From Lepas anatifera (Eukaryota > Arthropoda > Thecostraca > Lepadidae): DNA of 64,000 nt. The stretch is from NCBI GenBank assembly GCA_034440635.1, contig JAOTON010000477.1, positions 75,001 through 139,000 on the forward strand. Direction: 5' to 3'. This document shows positions 36,031-46,642 of this stretch, piece after piece (position 1 is the first letter of the stretch; each line of letters begins with the position of its first letter). Position numbers and translations under genes: made by a program. The notes under the pieces are model-generated. The model ran no database searches and had not been told where the DNA came from. It saw only the letters and a list, made by a program, of their open reading frames with translations.

Positions 36031-37760
36031 TGCTAAGGTGCTGAGTCTTTAGTCCATATGGGAAAATATAGTCCACAGATGGAAAATGCAATTGTTGCAA
36101 TATTATCAGAGTCAATCAAAGCCCTTATTTAATTCTTTATTGAAATATTATTCAAAGGCTAGGAAGAACTTTCCATAATGTATTCATTGCCATACTTTTG
36201 ATGAGTTCATATACACCAGGATTGTTGAATTGTGCAAATAAGACTTGAATTGTACAGTGAGTGGAAATTTGAGTTAATTTAACACAGAAGTGAGTGAAAA
36301 TTAAGCTTGCTTGGGTGTAGCATATTGATCTATGCTGTGCTATGATATTGCCCTACACTAAGCTGATGACTGAAAATAAATTGGCTGAAAAATTCAGCTT
36401 TCTCCCTCCTGAAATCTTGATCTTCCACAGCAACTACCTCCCAGACTATGATAGCAATCAGATACCTTTTGAAATAAATCAGAAACCCTTTTTGGGCAGG
36501 TCATGGGGTATTTTGGAACACTCACTCATAGATATGACAATTACAAGGGTTTTCCTGCTCATCCACAAATCATATTCCTTTTTGATCTAATTAAATTGCA
36601 GTCTTTGAAAACATACATCCATATGAAAAAAGCCTATTTGCCAGTATATTGCCAGTTGGTCTACTTGATATAGTATTTGAGATAATTTTCCAATAACTTA
36701 AGCCTTTGCAGTTGTAAATTTGATATGTTTAATACCATCAGCAATCCCCTCATTTTGTGTGAAAAATTCAGTGAACAAAGTGGAAATATATATGGCAAAC
36801 AAACAAATGAAAATACATCATTGAAGCAAATAGCCCAATAATTATATTCTTGGAAGGTTAAAAGTCATGTGAAACACCAAAAATATTCAGGCAATGAAAT
36901 ATGAAGCAAAACGAGTGCAACATTAGAAAATTATGCTTGCCTAAGCAAATTGTTCAGTTCCTGACCTAGGCTAACACAGACTTTATGATCCAAAAAGTCA
37001 CAGAAAGCTGAACAAAGTGCAAATATATGGCAAATAACAAAATATAGAAGCACCATTGAAGTAAACAGCCCATTACATATATTCTTGGAAGCTTAAAAAG
37101 TCAAACACCCCACCAAATATTCAGGCAATGTAATATGAGACAAAAAGTACAACAATAAAAACTATGCTTTAGCTCCTTTACTGCTTTCCTTAACAGAAAA
37201 TGTTTCATGCATCCACATTATCATATAATACATTCACAATAGACATCAATGTAAATATTGGGTTCTACACAGGATATTGAAACAAAAAGTATAAGAAAAC
37301 AGCTGCTTTGTTTTTAACAAATTAACCAATAGATTACCATCACATGATTTTAATCCCATTCTTATCTATCTAAACATATTATTATAAATCAATTATGATA
37401 CATTTTTCATTTTCTCCCTCAGGCAACAACCCTATAAGAGATAATTTGATTGCAGCCTTCACATGAAACAATGTAAGAATGGAGCGAATTTTCTGACTTC
37501 AAATCAAGTCAGAACATTCCTTTGTAATTGAAGAATTTGCCTCGTATCGAAATTTATATATGAGTTTGGAGACAGCCCAACTTGTAAAACGTTATTTTTT
37601 CAACTTGAAGAACGCACAAAACCATGGTTAGTTTTAAACCCCATTTGTCGTATTGCTGATGGTAAAATTTCAACGATGTTCTTCCCAGTCTTAAGTAAAA
37701 ATATACACTGTAAAATGAACAATCCATCCTTATAATCATCGCGCACCCACCTGCAGTAGT
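36031..37760. other. AT-rich region with a direct repeat
   Basis: A stretch of about 1.7 kb that is markedly AT-rich compared with its flanks and has no supported gene. Confidence 0.55.
36771..37175. repeat. Imperfect direct repeat of about 170 bp
   Basis: Segment 36771-36935 (GTGAACAAAGTGGAAATATA, CATTGAAGCAAATAGCCCA, TATTCTTGGAAGGTTAAAAG, TATTCAGGCAATGAAATATG) recurs in the same order at 37009-37175 with about one change per seven or eight bases. Confidence 0.7.
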
Positions 37761-39984
37761 CTCTATTGTTTTTCTTCCATGTAAAAGCTTATCCTCCTCT
37801 TTGTTGTATTCGAAAATCGGTCCTTACCGGCCGAATCAGGCTCGAAACTTACGCGCCGCTTACGCATCTAGAGTTTGGAAGCACACAGACAGAAATGGGG
37901 AAAATGCTACCCGAATTTCCTTTCCCCTTTACAGAAGGACTTCGCTAGTAACTACCGACCAGAAAAAACGTTTTAAGCCTGCCGGTTCTTTCTTGGTCAA
38001 ATAAACTAACCTTGTCCTGGAAATTGTCATCACATTTCCCACTATTGGGTATCGTTGGACGACAGTGCTCCCTTAGCCCTGACCCGGGGGTCGAATACCT
38101 CGTTTTTTCCGATGGTGCCAGAAAACGGCATCACGGCCGTTGTCAAGGCCATGCCGTAGTTGCCATACCCAGGTCATGCCTAGGTCCACGGATGTCGAAA
38201 GTGGGGGATGAGTTCCCCCGCTCACAAACCAGGGGAGAGGTTCCCAAAATTTTGAACCTAGACTTAAACCTCACCCCGGTGCACCCCGGTGGTTGGGGGC
38301 TTGAACCCCCTCGGGTTTTCCAGCGGCAGGAAAAACAGTGGCGCTAAAATGCTAGGATGCTCAAAACGGCGCGGAAATTTGTTTCCTTGTCTTCCAAAAC
38401 CCTGGAGATTGAGGCTGAATCGTAAGGTCAAAGCAAAACATCATAGTAGTAGCTATGAACAAGAAAAAGGCTCTGATCGATTTTCAGATAAACAGAGGGC
38501 GGACGATACATATACCACATATATTTACCAGCCCGATGCAATGAAAAGTTTGCGTGGGAAATCAATATTCATATCACAGACTAACCGGTCTACATTCCAT
38601 TGCCCTGCTAGCCCTCCAACAAGCCGAGTTTTGCGACAGCAGACAGGCCAGGCACCAGCAGGCAACGAGATTCCGTCAGACCCCAGCCCCAATCGCTGGG
38701 CAGGATGAGTTCCACCCACCGAACAGTCTGCCACCGTCCCCGCTTGCAGCGCCACCTATACCGGCAACAGTCCGCGCCAGCGAAGCGCCACCTATACCTG
38801 CCGCCGTCCACACGCATTCCATCGCAGTAACAATCCAATACATTTCAACATTGATATCTGCACACTTGGAAGCGCCGGCTATATGCTTCACATAACATTT
38901 GCTCAAGCACTGCGTGTCTAAGCCAGGCAGAGTTCAGCGAATATCACCAAGTATAGTTGCATTCCCATTCGCGTCTCATAAGAGCTCAGTATTCTGCCAG
39001 TCAAGGGCGTCGTACCGGCAAAAAGGACTTTCGGTGTCGCCTCCGCTGCTAGAGCAACTGATGTCCCACCTTCCGTGAGCACACTGATCCAACAGACCAC
39101 ACCCTGATCCCCGGCGCTAACTGGAACCCACTCCCACACAACAGTCTGGAAACATCCATCCGACTAGTGAGGAAGCGCGGAACGGTAGCGATGGCGGCTC
39201 TGGGGGTACTGACAGATCCCCCGCAGCAGCGAGGCGCTGCAGGGGAGAGCTACATCAGCAACAGCCTGGTAGATGCGATCAGAAAATCCATGTCGCCTGA
39301 GAAGTCATAAGTATACACCGATAAGCCAGTGCACGCACATGATCTCCATCTTATACAACACAGCACAGGGAACAATGCGAGCAGAAAGCTCATCCCGGAG
39401 CACTTTATAAACAAAAAATACTGAGGGGCATTCAGGATGATCCGCGACCCCATTCCTATATCCTAACACTTCATTGTCTTTGGGTCAGCTCCTCATATCA
39501 AATATCAACGGGTCTCAACAATGAAAGCAGTCGTGGCAGCCACGGCCTGCCTGGAGCGCGACAACCGCACCGACACAGCTCCCGACAACAAAGCCCACAT
39601 GACGTCACACAACACCTGACGCCAAGTGGTAGCTGGTGCAGTCGCAGCAGATGCCGTGCAGCGAGCTAGCTGGAGCATCCGAAGCTCTTCCACAGACCCC
39701 TCCCACTTCCCACAGCAGCAATAGCAGTCGGAGCCAGGGTAAGGTGACAGGTGATCCCGCTCCCGGTCCCCTGCCCCCTCCACCCTGGCTGGCGTGTGGC
39801 TGCGTCCCGGCAGCCCACCACCCCACAGCAGCGCCGTAGTACGTGCAGGCGACGGTACGGGTGTCCGACAGCAGACAGCTGTACAGCTCTGTCCCCGCAC
39901 CGCTAAGTTCGCTCAGTTAGAGCAGCGCTGTAGGCTGTGTGTGTGTGAGTGTGCAGACCTGTGCCAGCTACAGCGCTGCCAGCG
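37761..39984. other. Intergenic sequence downstream of the KCTD3-like gene
   Basis: No supported gene. A short tandem GCGCCACCTATACC motif occurs twice near 38750-38795. Frames of 113-139 codons at 38289-38895 and 39505-39900 lie on both strands and have no recognisable domain. The minus-strand KCTD3-like transcript may extend into this region as 3' untranslated sequence. Confidence 0.45.
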
Positions 39985-40562
39985 AGTCGGCCCAGTCAGC
40001 TCCGCCACCTCCGGAGAGCCGGCCCAGCTACAGCTCCAACATCTCCGGAGAGCCGGCCCAGCTACAGCTCCGCCACCTCCGGCGAGTCGGCCCAGCTACA
40101 GCTCCGCCACCTCCGGCGAGTCGGCCCAGCTCCGCCATCTCGAAGTGCCCGGCCAGCTCCGCCACCTCCGGAGAGCCGGCCCAGCTACAGCTCCGCCATC
40201 TCCGGGAGTCGGCCCAGCTACAGCTCCGCCACCTCCGGCGAGTCGGCCCAGCTCCGCCATCTCCGGAGAGTCAGCCCGGCTACAGCTCCGCCACCTCCGG
40301 AGAGCCGGCCCAGCTACAGCTCCGCCACCTCCGGGGAGTCGGCCCAGCTACAGCTCCGCCACCTCCGGCGAGTCGGCCCAGCTCCGCCATCTCCGGGAGT
40401 CCGGCTACAGCTCCGCCACCTCCGGAGAGCCGGCCCAGCTACAGCTCCGCCACCTCCGGCGAGTCGGCCCAGCTCCGCCACCTCCGGAGAGTCAGCCCGG
40501 CTACAGCTCCACCACCTCCGGAGAGTCGGCCCAGCTACAGCTCCGCCACCTCCGGCGCCGGA
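39985..40562. repeat. 28/34 bp GC-rich minisatellite beside the KCTD3-like stop codon
   Basis: About 17 units alternate between a 34 bp form starting CTACAGCTCCGCCACCTCCG and a 28 bp form lacking CTACAG. The array ends about 25 bp from the KCTD3-like stop (40586-40588), so it should lie in that gene's 3' untranslated region or flank. All three plus-strand frames are open across it (378, 340 and 251 codons), encoding only unit repeats; these are artefacts. Confidence 0.95.
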
Positions 40563-40585
40563 GGCCAGCAGCAGACCCGGCGGCG

Positions 40586-40847
40586 TCACACGTCCGTGTC
40601 GTACCCGCGCTCAGTCTGCGCCATCAGCCGAGCGTTCTCCGGCTTCAGTCGGCCGCCGCCTGGCGGCGCCAGCAGCGACGGCGTGGCACAGGGGGTGGAG
40701 CTGAGCTCCTGCGGCTCCAGCAGGCGCAGCAGCTCCTGGGCGGTGGGTCCGCCGTCCTCGGGCGGCGCCGGCTGCCGCTGCTGCTCCAGCGCCGTGGTCA
40801 GGTCCCACATCTGCAGCGCGCCCGTGCTGTGTCCGCTGATCAGGTAT
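40586..40847 (-). CDS. KCTD3: KCTD3-like exon D (last visible, with stop)
   Basis: The acceptor GTGGACAG precedes one base completing Arg, then [19 protein letters not shown], a WD-type repeat, then [13 protein letters not shown]. The TGA stop is at 40586-40588. A GT at GAC|GTGTGA just before the stop could be a weak alternative donor. Confidence 0.88.
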
Positions 40848-43800
40848 CTGTCCACGGGGAGGGGCGGCGTCAGGACCGTGCGACGGGGCATGGTGGCAGC
40901 ACAGTCGCGCAGAGCGGGGATTCACAGTGATGGAAACACATCGAGGGCACAATCGCAGTAGTTCGAAGGGATATGCCACCATATAAAATATATTACTGCG
41001 GTTATATGATCTGAGGCAGGGATATTTTAAGGAACAAAGTCATTGACATTTTGCCCACCAGTCCCCGTGGTATGACTACCAGTGACCGACACTGAAGGGC
41101 CCAATGCCCGCAGTAGCAGTCGCTTGATGCTCTGAGTGTCCTTTGGTAGAAATTCGTGCCCTTTCAGCCGAATGCCCACCCGTCCGAATTCCTTAAAATA
41201 TGCCCTGCATTGAGGGGTTCTCATTGACGATACCCATCCTCTAATAATGGCGTCGAACCTTTGTCCCGAGCTAGCTGATGGCATTACAGTCGATTCAAAA
41301 TTCCTTATAACAGATGGGAAAACACGTTGCCAGCTCTTGTTCTGATTTGGGCTGGCTTTAAGAGAAATACATCTCGACTCACCACAACAGTCAACATTCC
41401 TCCCCATTCCTGTCTACCAGTCCCAGATTCACGTCTCTGCCGCCCAAACCCTGCCCTCCCCTAACCTGCCCAAAACCAGCCGTTCCCACGCCTCCTTCCA
41501 CCAGCTCACCGTCGCGGTCGGCTGGCCATCCGACTGCTACCCTCGCACTCGTGAATGCAGAAGGCGGTGACGGTGCTGCCGTCTACGCTGCGCAGGCTGC
41601 AGATGCGCGCGCCATCTGAGGCGCGTCGCACCAGCAGCAGGTCAGTGTCCGGCACCACCTTCTGCACGAACACCTGCTCATCGTCCTGCTCCCCATACGG
41701 ACCTGCGGCGGTCAGGGAGGTTATCAATGTGTAGCTAGTGGTTAGGGCGCTGCTCCAGACAGGAGCAAGGAAATGGGCGGGTTCAACTCCCCTCGTGGGT
41801 GATCACATTCAGTGTTACTGACCTGATACGATATTCAACATGGCTTCCCAATCAGTCTCTCGAACAATATTCTTTATAACATGTTAAGTGTGCAAAATAA
41901 ATCGGGCGCATGAATCCACAGAATTTGGGCAAAACTTAATGCACAGAACCACCTAGGAGCAACCACTGAGCCTAGAGGTAAATTTCACAAAAATATTTAC
42001 AGAACAGGCCATCCCACAAACAATAAAATATAAAAACAATGAGCAAATGAATTCTCGGACAGCCAAATAAAAACTGGGTATAAACCGGTCAATATCGTCA
42101 CAATAAAACGTAAGAATCGTATCAAAACCCAAGTTGTGATATCTTAAGGCAAAATGTTCCGGTTTCTCAGTAGGCAAAGAAGTAATGCACGCCATCTCCG
42201 AACAGCTTGACATGTGGTTTGGCGCGTATATGTTGGCGTAGCCGTTTTCTCAATTTTTCCGAAAACATAAGACATTTCAAACGATCTGAAGACAAAAGAA
42301 TCTGAAGATAAATGACCCAAACCATAGTTTGGTTTTCCTCTGCACCAGTCTAGCATGGGTCATAATGGAGGGAGGGGGTAGAGGTTTGATCTGGGTCGTT
42401 GTCGGGAGGTAGGAATCTGTCCTGAACAGTTACGGATGGGGAAGGAAACCTGATCTGAGTCTTTATCTGGGAGGGGCGGGGGTCTGACCTGGGTCTTTAT
42501 CGGTGGGGGGGGTCTGACCTGGGTCTTTGTCGGTGGGGAGGGGGAGTCTGACCTGGGTCGTAGTCGGTGGGGCGGGGGTCTGACCTAGGTCTTTGTCGGT
42601 GGGGGGAGTCTGACCTGGGTCGTAGTCGGTGGGGCGGGGGTCTGACCTGGGTCTTTGTCGGTGGGGGGAGGGGTCTGACCTGGGTCTTTGTCGGTGGGGG
42701 GGTCTGACCTGGGTCATAGTCGGTGGGGGTATCTGACCTGGGTCATAGTCGGTGGGGCGGGGGTCTGACCTGGGTCTTTGTCGGTGGGGGGTCTGACCTG
42801 GGTCATAGTCGGTGGGGTGTCTGACCTGGGTCATAGTCGGTGAGGGTCTGACCTGGGTCGTTGTCGATGGGGGGCGTAGTCGGTGGGGGTCTGACCTGGG
42901 TCGTTGTCGATGGGGGTCTGACATGGGTCGTAGTCGGTGGGGTCTGACCTGGGTCGTTGCCGGCGGCGTGGGTCGGCTGGTGGTCCACACTCTCTAGACT
43001 GACGATCTTGAAGCTGGCCAGAGGCTGTGAGCCGGGCTGGGTGCTGATCATGCCGCGGAACCGGGTGACGGACCAGGTGCGCACGTGGTGGTACTCGGAG
43101 CAGGCCGAGATCAGAAACTTCTCCGACAGCGACACCTGCCGCAGTCGCCGGCGGGCCCGGTCACACCCACCCACGGCGCCACGCGCGGCGACCGCCGGCA
43201 CCGATGGAAACTGCACGGCCTCCACAACGCTTGTCCAAGACCGTTATAAACACGCGCTTGGAACTGGAACGTTTGTTTAAAAAATGAGGGAGCGTTGGTG
43301 GCATGGTAATTAACAACGTCTAAAAGGAACAAGCGCCACCAAATGCAGGTATTTGTTATATTCTAGCTGAGATGTAAGTTTAAAAACATACATCATAACG
43401 TAGAACGAGACATGTGGACAAGTGGAGTGGGTGCTGTGGAAGTGTGCGCCTATAATCAAAACTGATTCTGGCCGCGCAGAGCCGAGAGGTTCGTCCAGAT
43501 TACGACAGGGCTCGACAAAATAGCGAGAACAACACTGAATACGCTCTGGGGAGCGGTTCCTGTTGGTTCCGGTGACTTCAACCACGACTCGCATAGCGAA
43601 CACGATTTTCTTCGACATAGTCTTTAGCCTGCCATGCGTACCGACAAACATACAAAAAAGGCGTGCGGAGGGGACGTGAGGTCCGAGATTTAGACTCAAG
43701 CAAACCCGAAAGATAGCAACAATGAGATTTGAAGAAATGAAGGTTGGAAGTCGTATCTGAAATACTTCTCAAAAACTTGGGGGATTTAGTATTAACAATT

Positions 43801-44278
43801 TCAATACTGACTTTTTTCATTCACAAGTATCAAACCTCAACATGTTTACGTGAGATGTCTTCGAAAGCACATTTTACAAAGCTCGAAGGCGTTTAAGCAC
43901 CACATTCGAACGGTAATTCAACTAGCTGAAAACACAAACAGGTATAAAACTATAAATACAAAATATTTGATTCAGTCAAGTCACCAGGTCCCACACACCA
44001 GTACTGGAGACTAATCGGAAACCCTACCCATCTAATCTTAACCCGTATTTACGTGTATTTTCCATTTCATTTTTGACACCGTCAGTCACCGTTCCCACCG
44101 CCAGAGGTTTTGAGTACCACAGCTGTGCAGTGGCTCACCTTGGTGACGGGACTGCGGTGGACGGTGAAGGTCTGGAACAACTGCGGCCCGTGGCCCACCG
44201 TCTCCGGGTGCTGTACGATCACTCGCACCGTGCCCGAGCTGGTGCCGTACGCGATCTCGATCCAGTTGCCGCACAGAC
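40586..44278 (-). CDS. KCTD3: KCTD3/SHKBP1-like protein, C-terminal WD-repeat part, four exons
   Basis: KCTD3 and SHKBP1 proteins join an N-terminal BTB domain to a WD-repeat region; KCTD3 is a partner of HCN channels and SHKBP1 binds the CIN85 adaptor. Exons in transcript order are 44278-44139, 43135-42949, 41702-41510 and 40847-40586, with phases 0,1,2 and all junctions GT-AG, giving 259 visible residues. Diagnostic segments are [90 protein letters not shown] and [16 protein letters not shown]. The last exon ends [13 protein letters not shown], then [10 protein letters not shown], then a short tail ending in TGA, shorter than the long tail of vertebrate KCTD3. The BTB domain and first WD repeats are not visible upstream in the window; the interval to the cuticle genes has no matching exon. 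Thus this is a partial gene, a gene with a very long 5' intron, or a broken copy. Confidence 0.9.
40848..41509. other. KCTD3-like intron with an unassigned frame
   Basis: The intron runs from donor CGACG|GTGAGC to acceptor GTGGACAG. A 126-codon minus-strand frame at 41027-41407 lies wholly inside it; no domain or family was recognised and it may be a mobile-element remnant. Confidence 0.6.
41510..41702 (-). CDS. KCTD3: KCTD3-like exon C
   Basis: After acceptor CCGCCGCAG the exon reads [20 protein letters not shown] and continues to [14 protein letters not shown], ending CGACG|GTGAGC. Both segments are near-identical to the corresponding family sequence. Confidence 0.92.
41703..42948. other. 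KCTD3-like intron with a tRNA-like SINE head and a minisatellite
   Basis: The 5' half of the intron, in transcript sense, is the donor-bearing minisatellite listed separately. At 41735-41810 on the plus strand, TAGTGGTTAGGGCGCTG and GGGTTCAACTCCC resemble tRNA A and B boxes at the right spacing, suggesting a tRNA-derived SINE head. The remainder is AT-rich and unassigned. Confidence 0.5.
42478..42948. repeat. 27-34 bp minisatellite that repeats the KCTD3-like splice donor
   Basis: About 15 tandem units follow directly on exon B. In transcript sense each unit contains GACCCAGGTCAGACC, the same sequence as the real exon-intron junction AACGACCCAG|GTCAGACC at 42949/42948. One unit near 42920 has CCATGTCAG and so loses the AG|GT. 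Variation is mainly in the C run (4-12 bases) and in the ACTACGA/ACAACGA/ACAAAGA core. The long minus-strand frame through it (175 codons, 42463-42990) is repeat-derived. Confidence 0.93.
42949..43135 (-). CDS. KCTD3: KCTD3-like exon B
   Basis: After acceptor CTGCGGCAG the exon reads [20 protein letters not shown], then [20 protein letters not shown], ending AACGACCCAG|GTCAGA with one base carried over. Trp after HVRT marks a WD-type blade. Confidence 0.92.
43136..44138. other. KCTD3-like intron, nothing recognised inside
   Basis: The intron runs from donor ACCAAG|GTGAGC to acceptor CTGCGGCAG. Short frames at 43310-43820 on the minus strand have no recognisable domain. Confidence 0.65.
44139..44278 (-). 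CDS. KCTD3: KCTD3-like exon A (first visible)
   Basis: After acceptor CTCGGCAG, two bases complete a split codon, then [20 protein letters not shown] and [15 protein letters not shown] follow, ending at AAG|GTGAGC. The incoming phase requires at least one more upstream exon. Confidence 0.92.
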
Positions 44279-45174
44279 CTGCCGAGGTCAGGGAGGTCAT
44301 GGCAGGTCACCGGACACGGGCCGGTAGTGACCGGCAGCCACGCCGCAGCTGACACCTATATTTTCTCTGTGTTTTAACTAATACCCTCTCCATATTTCAG
44401 ACAGACCGTCGAATTTTCACATGGAAATATTGCAATACTTCAAAACGTAAACTGAAGAAGTGAGCTCGCTGGCGGAAAGGTGATAATCACAAAGGACATC
44501 CCAGTGCACAGCCGTGTAACGTCGAGATCCCGGGAACTGCTGCTGATCACCGTCAGACCGATGAAGATGATTGGTGCTTTGGGGCCGGCCAGCTGCTGAC
44601 GGTATATGTGCCCGATCATCGCCATACCATCGGGGCCGGCCTCCGAGATTAGGACGCGTCATCCTTGACAAGTCGTCCTGTCTGCCGTTCAAGATGAGCT
44701 GCACTAAGGGCGACAGGTGGGGACCCTGTCTCGTGCTCCAGCCGCCGGCGCCCGCGGCGACGGGATGGCTTCACTGTCCTACTTTCAGAGCCGCCCTCCT
44801 ATCTCGACTGGTCACATCCAAATGGACCGGACACATTTTTTCTGGTCGGATGAGCTAATATTGCCCGCTGTCACAAACCCAGTGTCGGGCGACATAAGTC
44901 ATCTCCCCGGAGCGTCACAAACACTCGCGGAGCCAACGCACGCCACGTTATCTACCCACGCCATCGGAAGAGCCGCCGATGGGCAGGACCTTCAATTCGG
45001 CGACATTGAACGCACGACTTGCACAGTTGGGTGTCGCCAGGTCTCTTCCCGCCCTCTCAGGGCCAAGGGCGCGTGCCACCGGCTCCGCAGTGGCGTAACC
45101 AGCAGAAGGGGTCGGGCGGGAGAGGGTGGCGCATGGTTAGGATTCCTCCCCGGACAGGGGGCCGCGGGACGTAG
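44279..45174. other. Sequence between the KCTD3-like gene and the cuticle cluster
   Basis: Translations of both strands were scanned for the family segments expected just upstream of exon A (the SYDTAGSFLLLG and LTALSVYLTPK types) and none was seen. Frames at 44417-44704 (minus) and 44717-45235 (plus) have no recognised domain. Confidence 0.5.
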
Positions 45175-45490
45175 CCCACCCGACGACGACATTCTGACTC
45201 AGGATGTCAAACACCACGTGACCAAATCGGGCTGATTCTGCAGGGCATGTTAGGCATATCAAACCGCAGGCTTTCATTCTGAAAGAAATTCCGGATGTGA
45301 TTTCCACAAAGCGACGACTGAGCATACATGTATTCTCATCAAAAACGTCAAGTTAGTAATAAAACAAGAGATTCTAGGAACTGGTCCCCGTGAGCACCTT
45401 TATGGGCCACATCCTGACGACACTAGCTTAATCAGACCGTCCTCTCCCCGAGGTTTGTTCACAACTTGCTCTGAATACCGTTCAGCCGGT

Positions 45491-45538
45491 ATGACCCCTG
45501 GACTGGGACCGCCCCGGGGACAATGCTCCTGTATAAAG
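45491..45538 (+). promoter_or_regulatory. Cuticle gene 1 promoter: GC-rich motif plus TATA box
   Basis: TATAAAG lies at 45532-45538, about 85 bp upstream of the ATG. Twelve bases upstream of it is a block containing GACTGGGACCGCCCCGGGG (45501-45519), shared with every other cuticle gene promoter in the window. Confidence 0.75.
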
Positions 45539-45622
45539 TAGGACCCCGCAGTGGACAGGATATCACAGCTCACACTGCGGCTCAGTGCTCGACTTGTACA
45601 GTACCACCGCCAACCAACAACG

Positions 45623-46642
45623 ATGAAGGTAAGGCATCGGAACACCAGGCGTCTGGTGAGCTAAATTAACACAGAGTAGCAGCCTTTTATAACAATCTTC
45701 TCCTCTGCCACGCCTACATTAGCAGTTCTATACTCAATCATTTAATAAAAATAATACAGTAATTAACTTACAAAATAAAAACAAAAAAGTATTATTCCAG
45801 AATTAGGTCTTTGTCTTTAGCAGGGCAGAAATCAACACTGCGGGAATAGCTCATAAACAGCCTTCCTCCCACCGCAACATTAACCTAACCTGCTGTGGGT
45901 CACTTCCTCCGACACCCAGTTAATTGTCTTAACAAATTGAGTGCCTAAATATATACACTTTATGAGTTGGACCTTTGCCAAAACCTGCTTAAAAGCTGAA
46001 CATTTTCCTTATCACTTGGGGTCAAAACATACATCTGGGGCGCTAAAAGCAATCCGCAACTTTGATACACAACGTATTTAACGGCGATCCGATGATCCCC
46101 ACGTGACCCCGCCTGTCGCCGGCAGCTTCTGTTGACCCTCGCCGCTCTGCTGGCCGCCGCCGCCGCCGACTCCGGCTACTCCGCCCCCGCCCCCTCGCGC
46201 CGCTGCGGCCGAGGTGCGCATCTTGGAGCTGGGTAGCGTCGCCAACGACGACGGCGACTTCAGCTACCACTTCGTCTCCTCCGACGACATCACGCGCCAG
46301 GAGGAGTCGGATGACGGCGTTGTCAGCGGTGCATACAGCTACATCTCGCCCGAGGGCGTGCCCGTGTCCATCAGCTACACAGCCGACGCGTCGGGGTTCC
46401 GCGCCGCCGGCGACGCGCTGCCTTCGCCGGTGCCGACCGAGTACCCGACTCCGGAGGTGCCGTCCACCGAGGCGGCGCCGGCCCTGCGCACCGTGGAGAC
46501 CCGCTACGCTAGCGTCCGCGCCCAGGAGGACGATGATGATGAGGAAGATGAGGTGGCCGCAGTGTACACCCCGCCGGTGCGCGCCGCCGCCCCGGCCGTC
46601 CAGTACGAGCCCGTGTACGAGTGGAGGCCCGTCTACGAATGA
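45623..46642 (+). CDS. RR-1 cuticle protein 1, frameshifted
   Basis: Structural protein of the arthropod cuticle; the R&R domain (chitin_bind_4) binds chitin after secretion. Exon 1 is ATGAAG (45623-45628) ending at |GTAAGG; exon 2 is 46126-46642 after CGCCGGCAG. Exon 2 begins LLLTLAALLAAAAADSGYSA, giving the signal peptide. An extra C in the run at 46190-46194 (five C, against four in gene 2) shifts the frame and produces TAG at 46234, after 38 residues. Without that base the protein would have 173 residues, with the R&R core SGAYSYISPEGVPVSISYTA and an acidic stretch before the VYEWRPVYE end. An AATAAA lies at 46850-46855. Either a recent pseudogene or an assembly indel. Confidence 0.88.

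Noticed and set aside
39794..40961. Three overlapping long plus-strand ORFs (378, 340 and 251 codons)
   Set aside because: All run through the 28/34 bp minisatellite and then antisense through the last KCTD3-like exon.
41027..41407. 126-codon minus-strand ORF as an extra KCTD3 exon
   Set aside because: Flanking exons join in phase without it, and its sequence matches no part of the family.
42463..42990. 175-codon minus-strand ORF rich in Pro, Thr, Asp, Arg and Gln
   Set aside because: Repeat-encoded frame of the intronic minisatellite; the true exon B frame is different and has clear homology.
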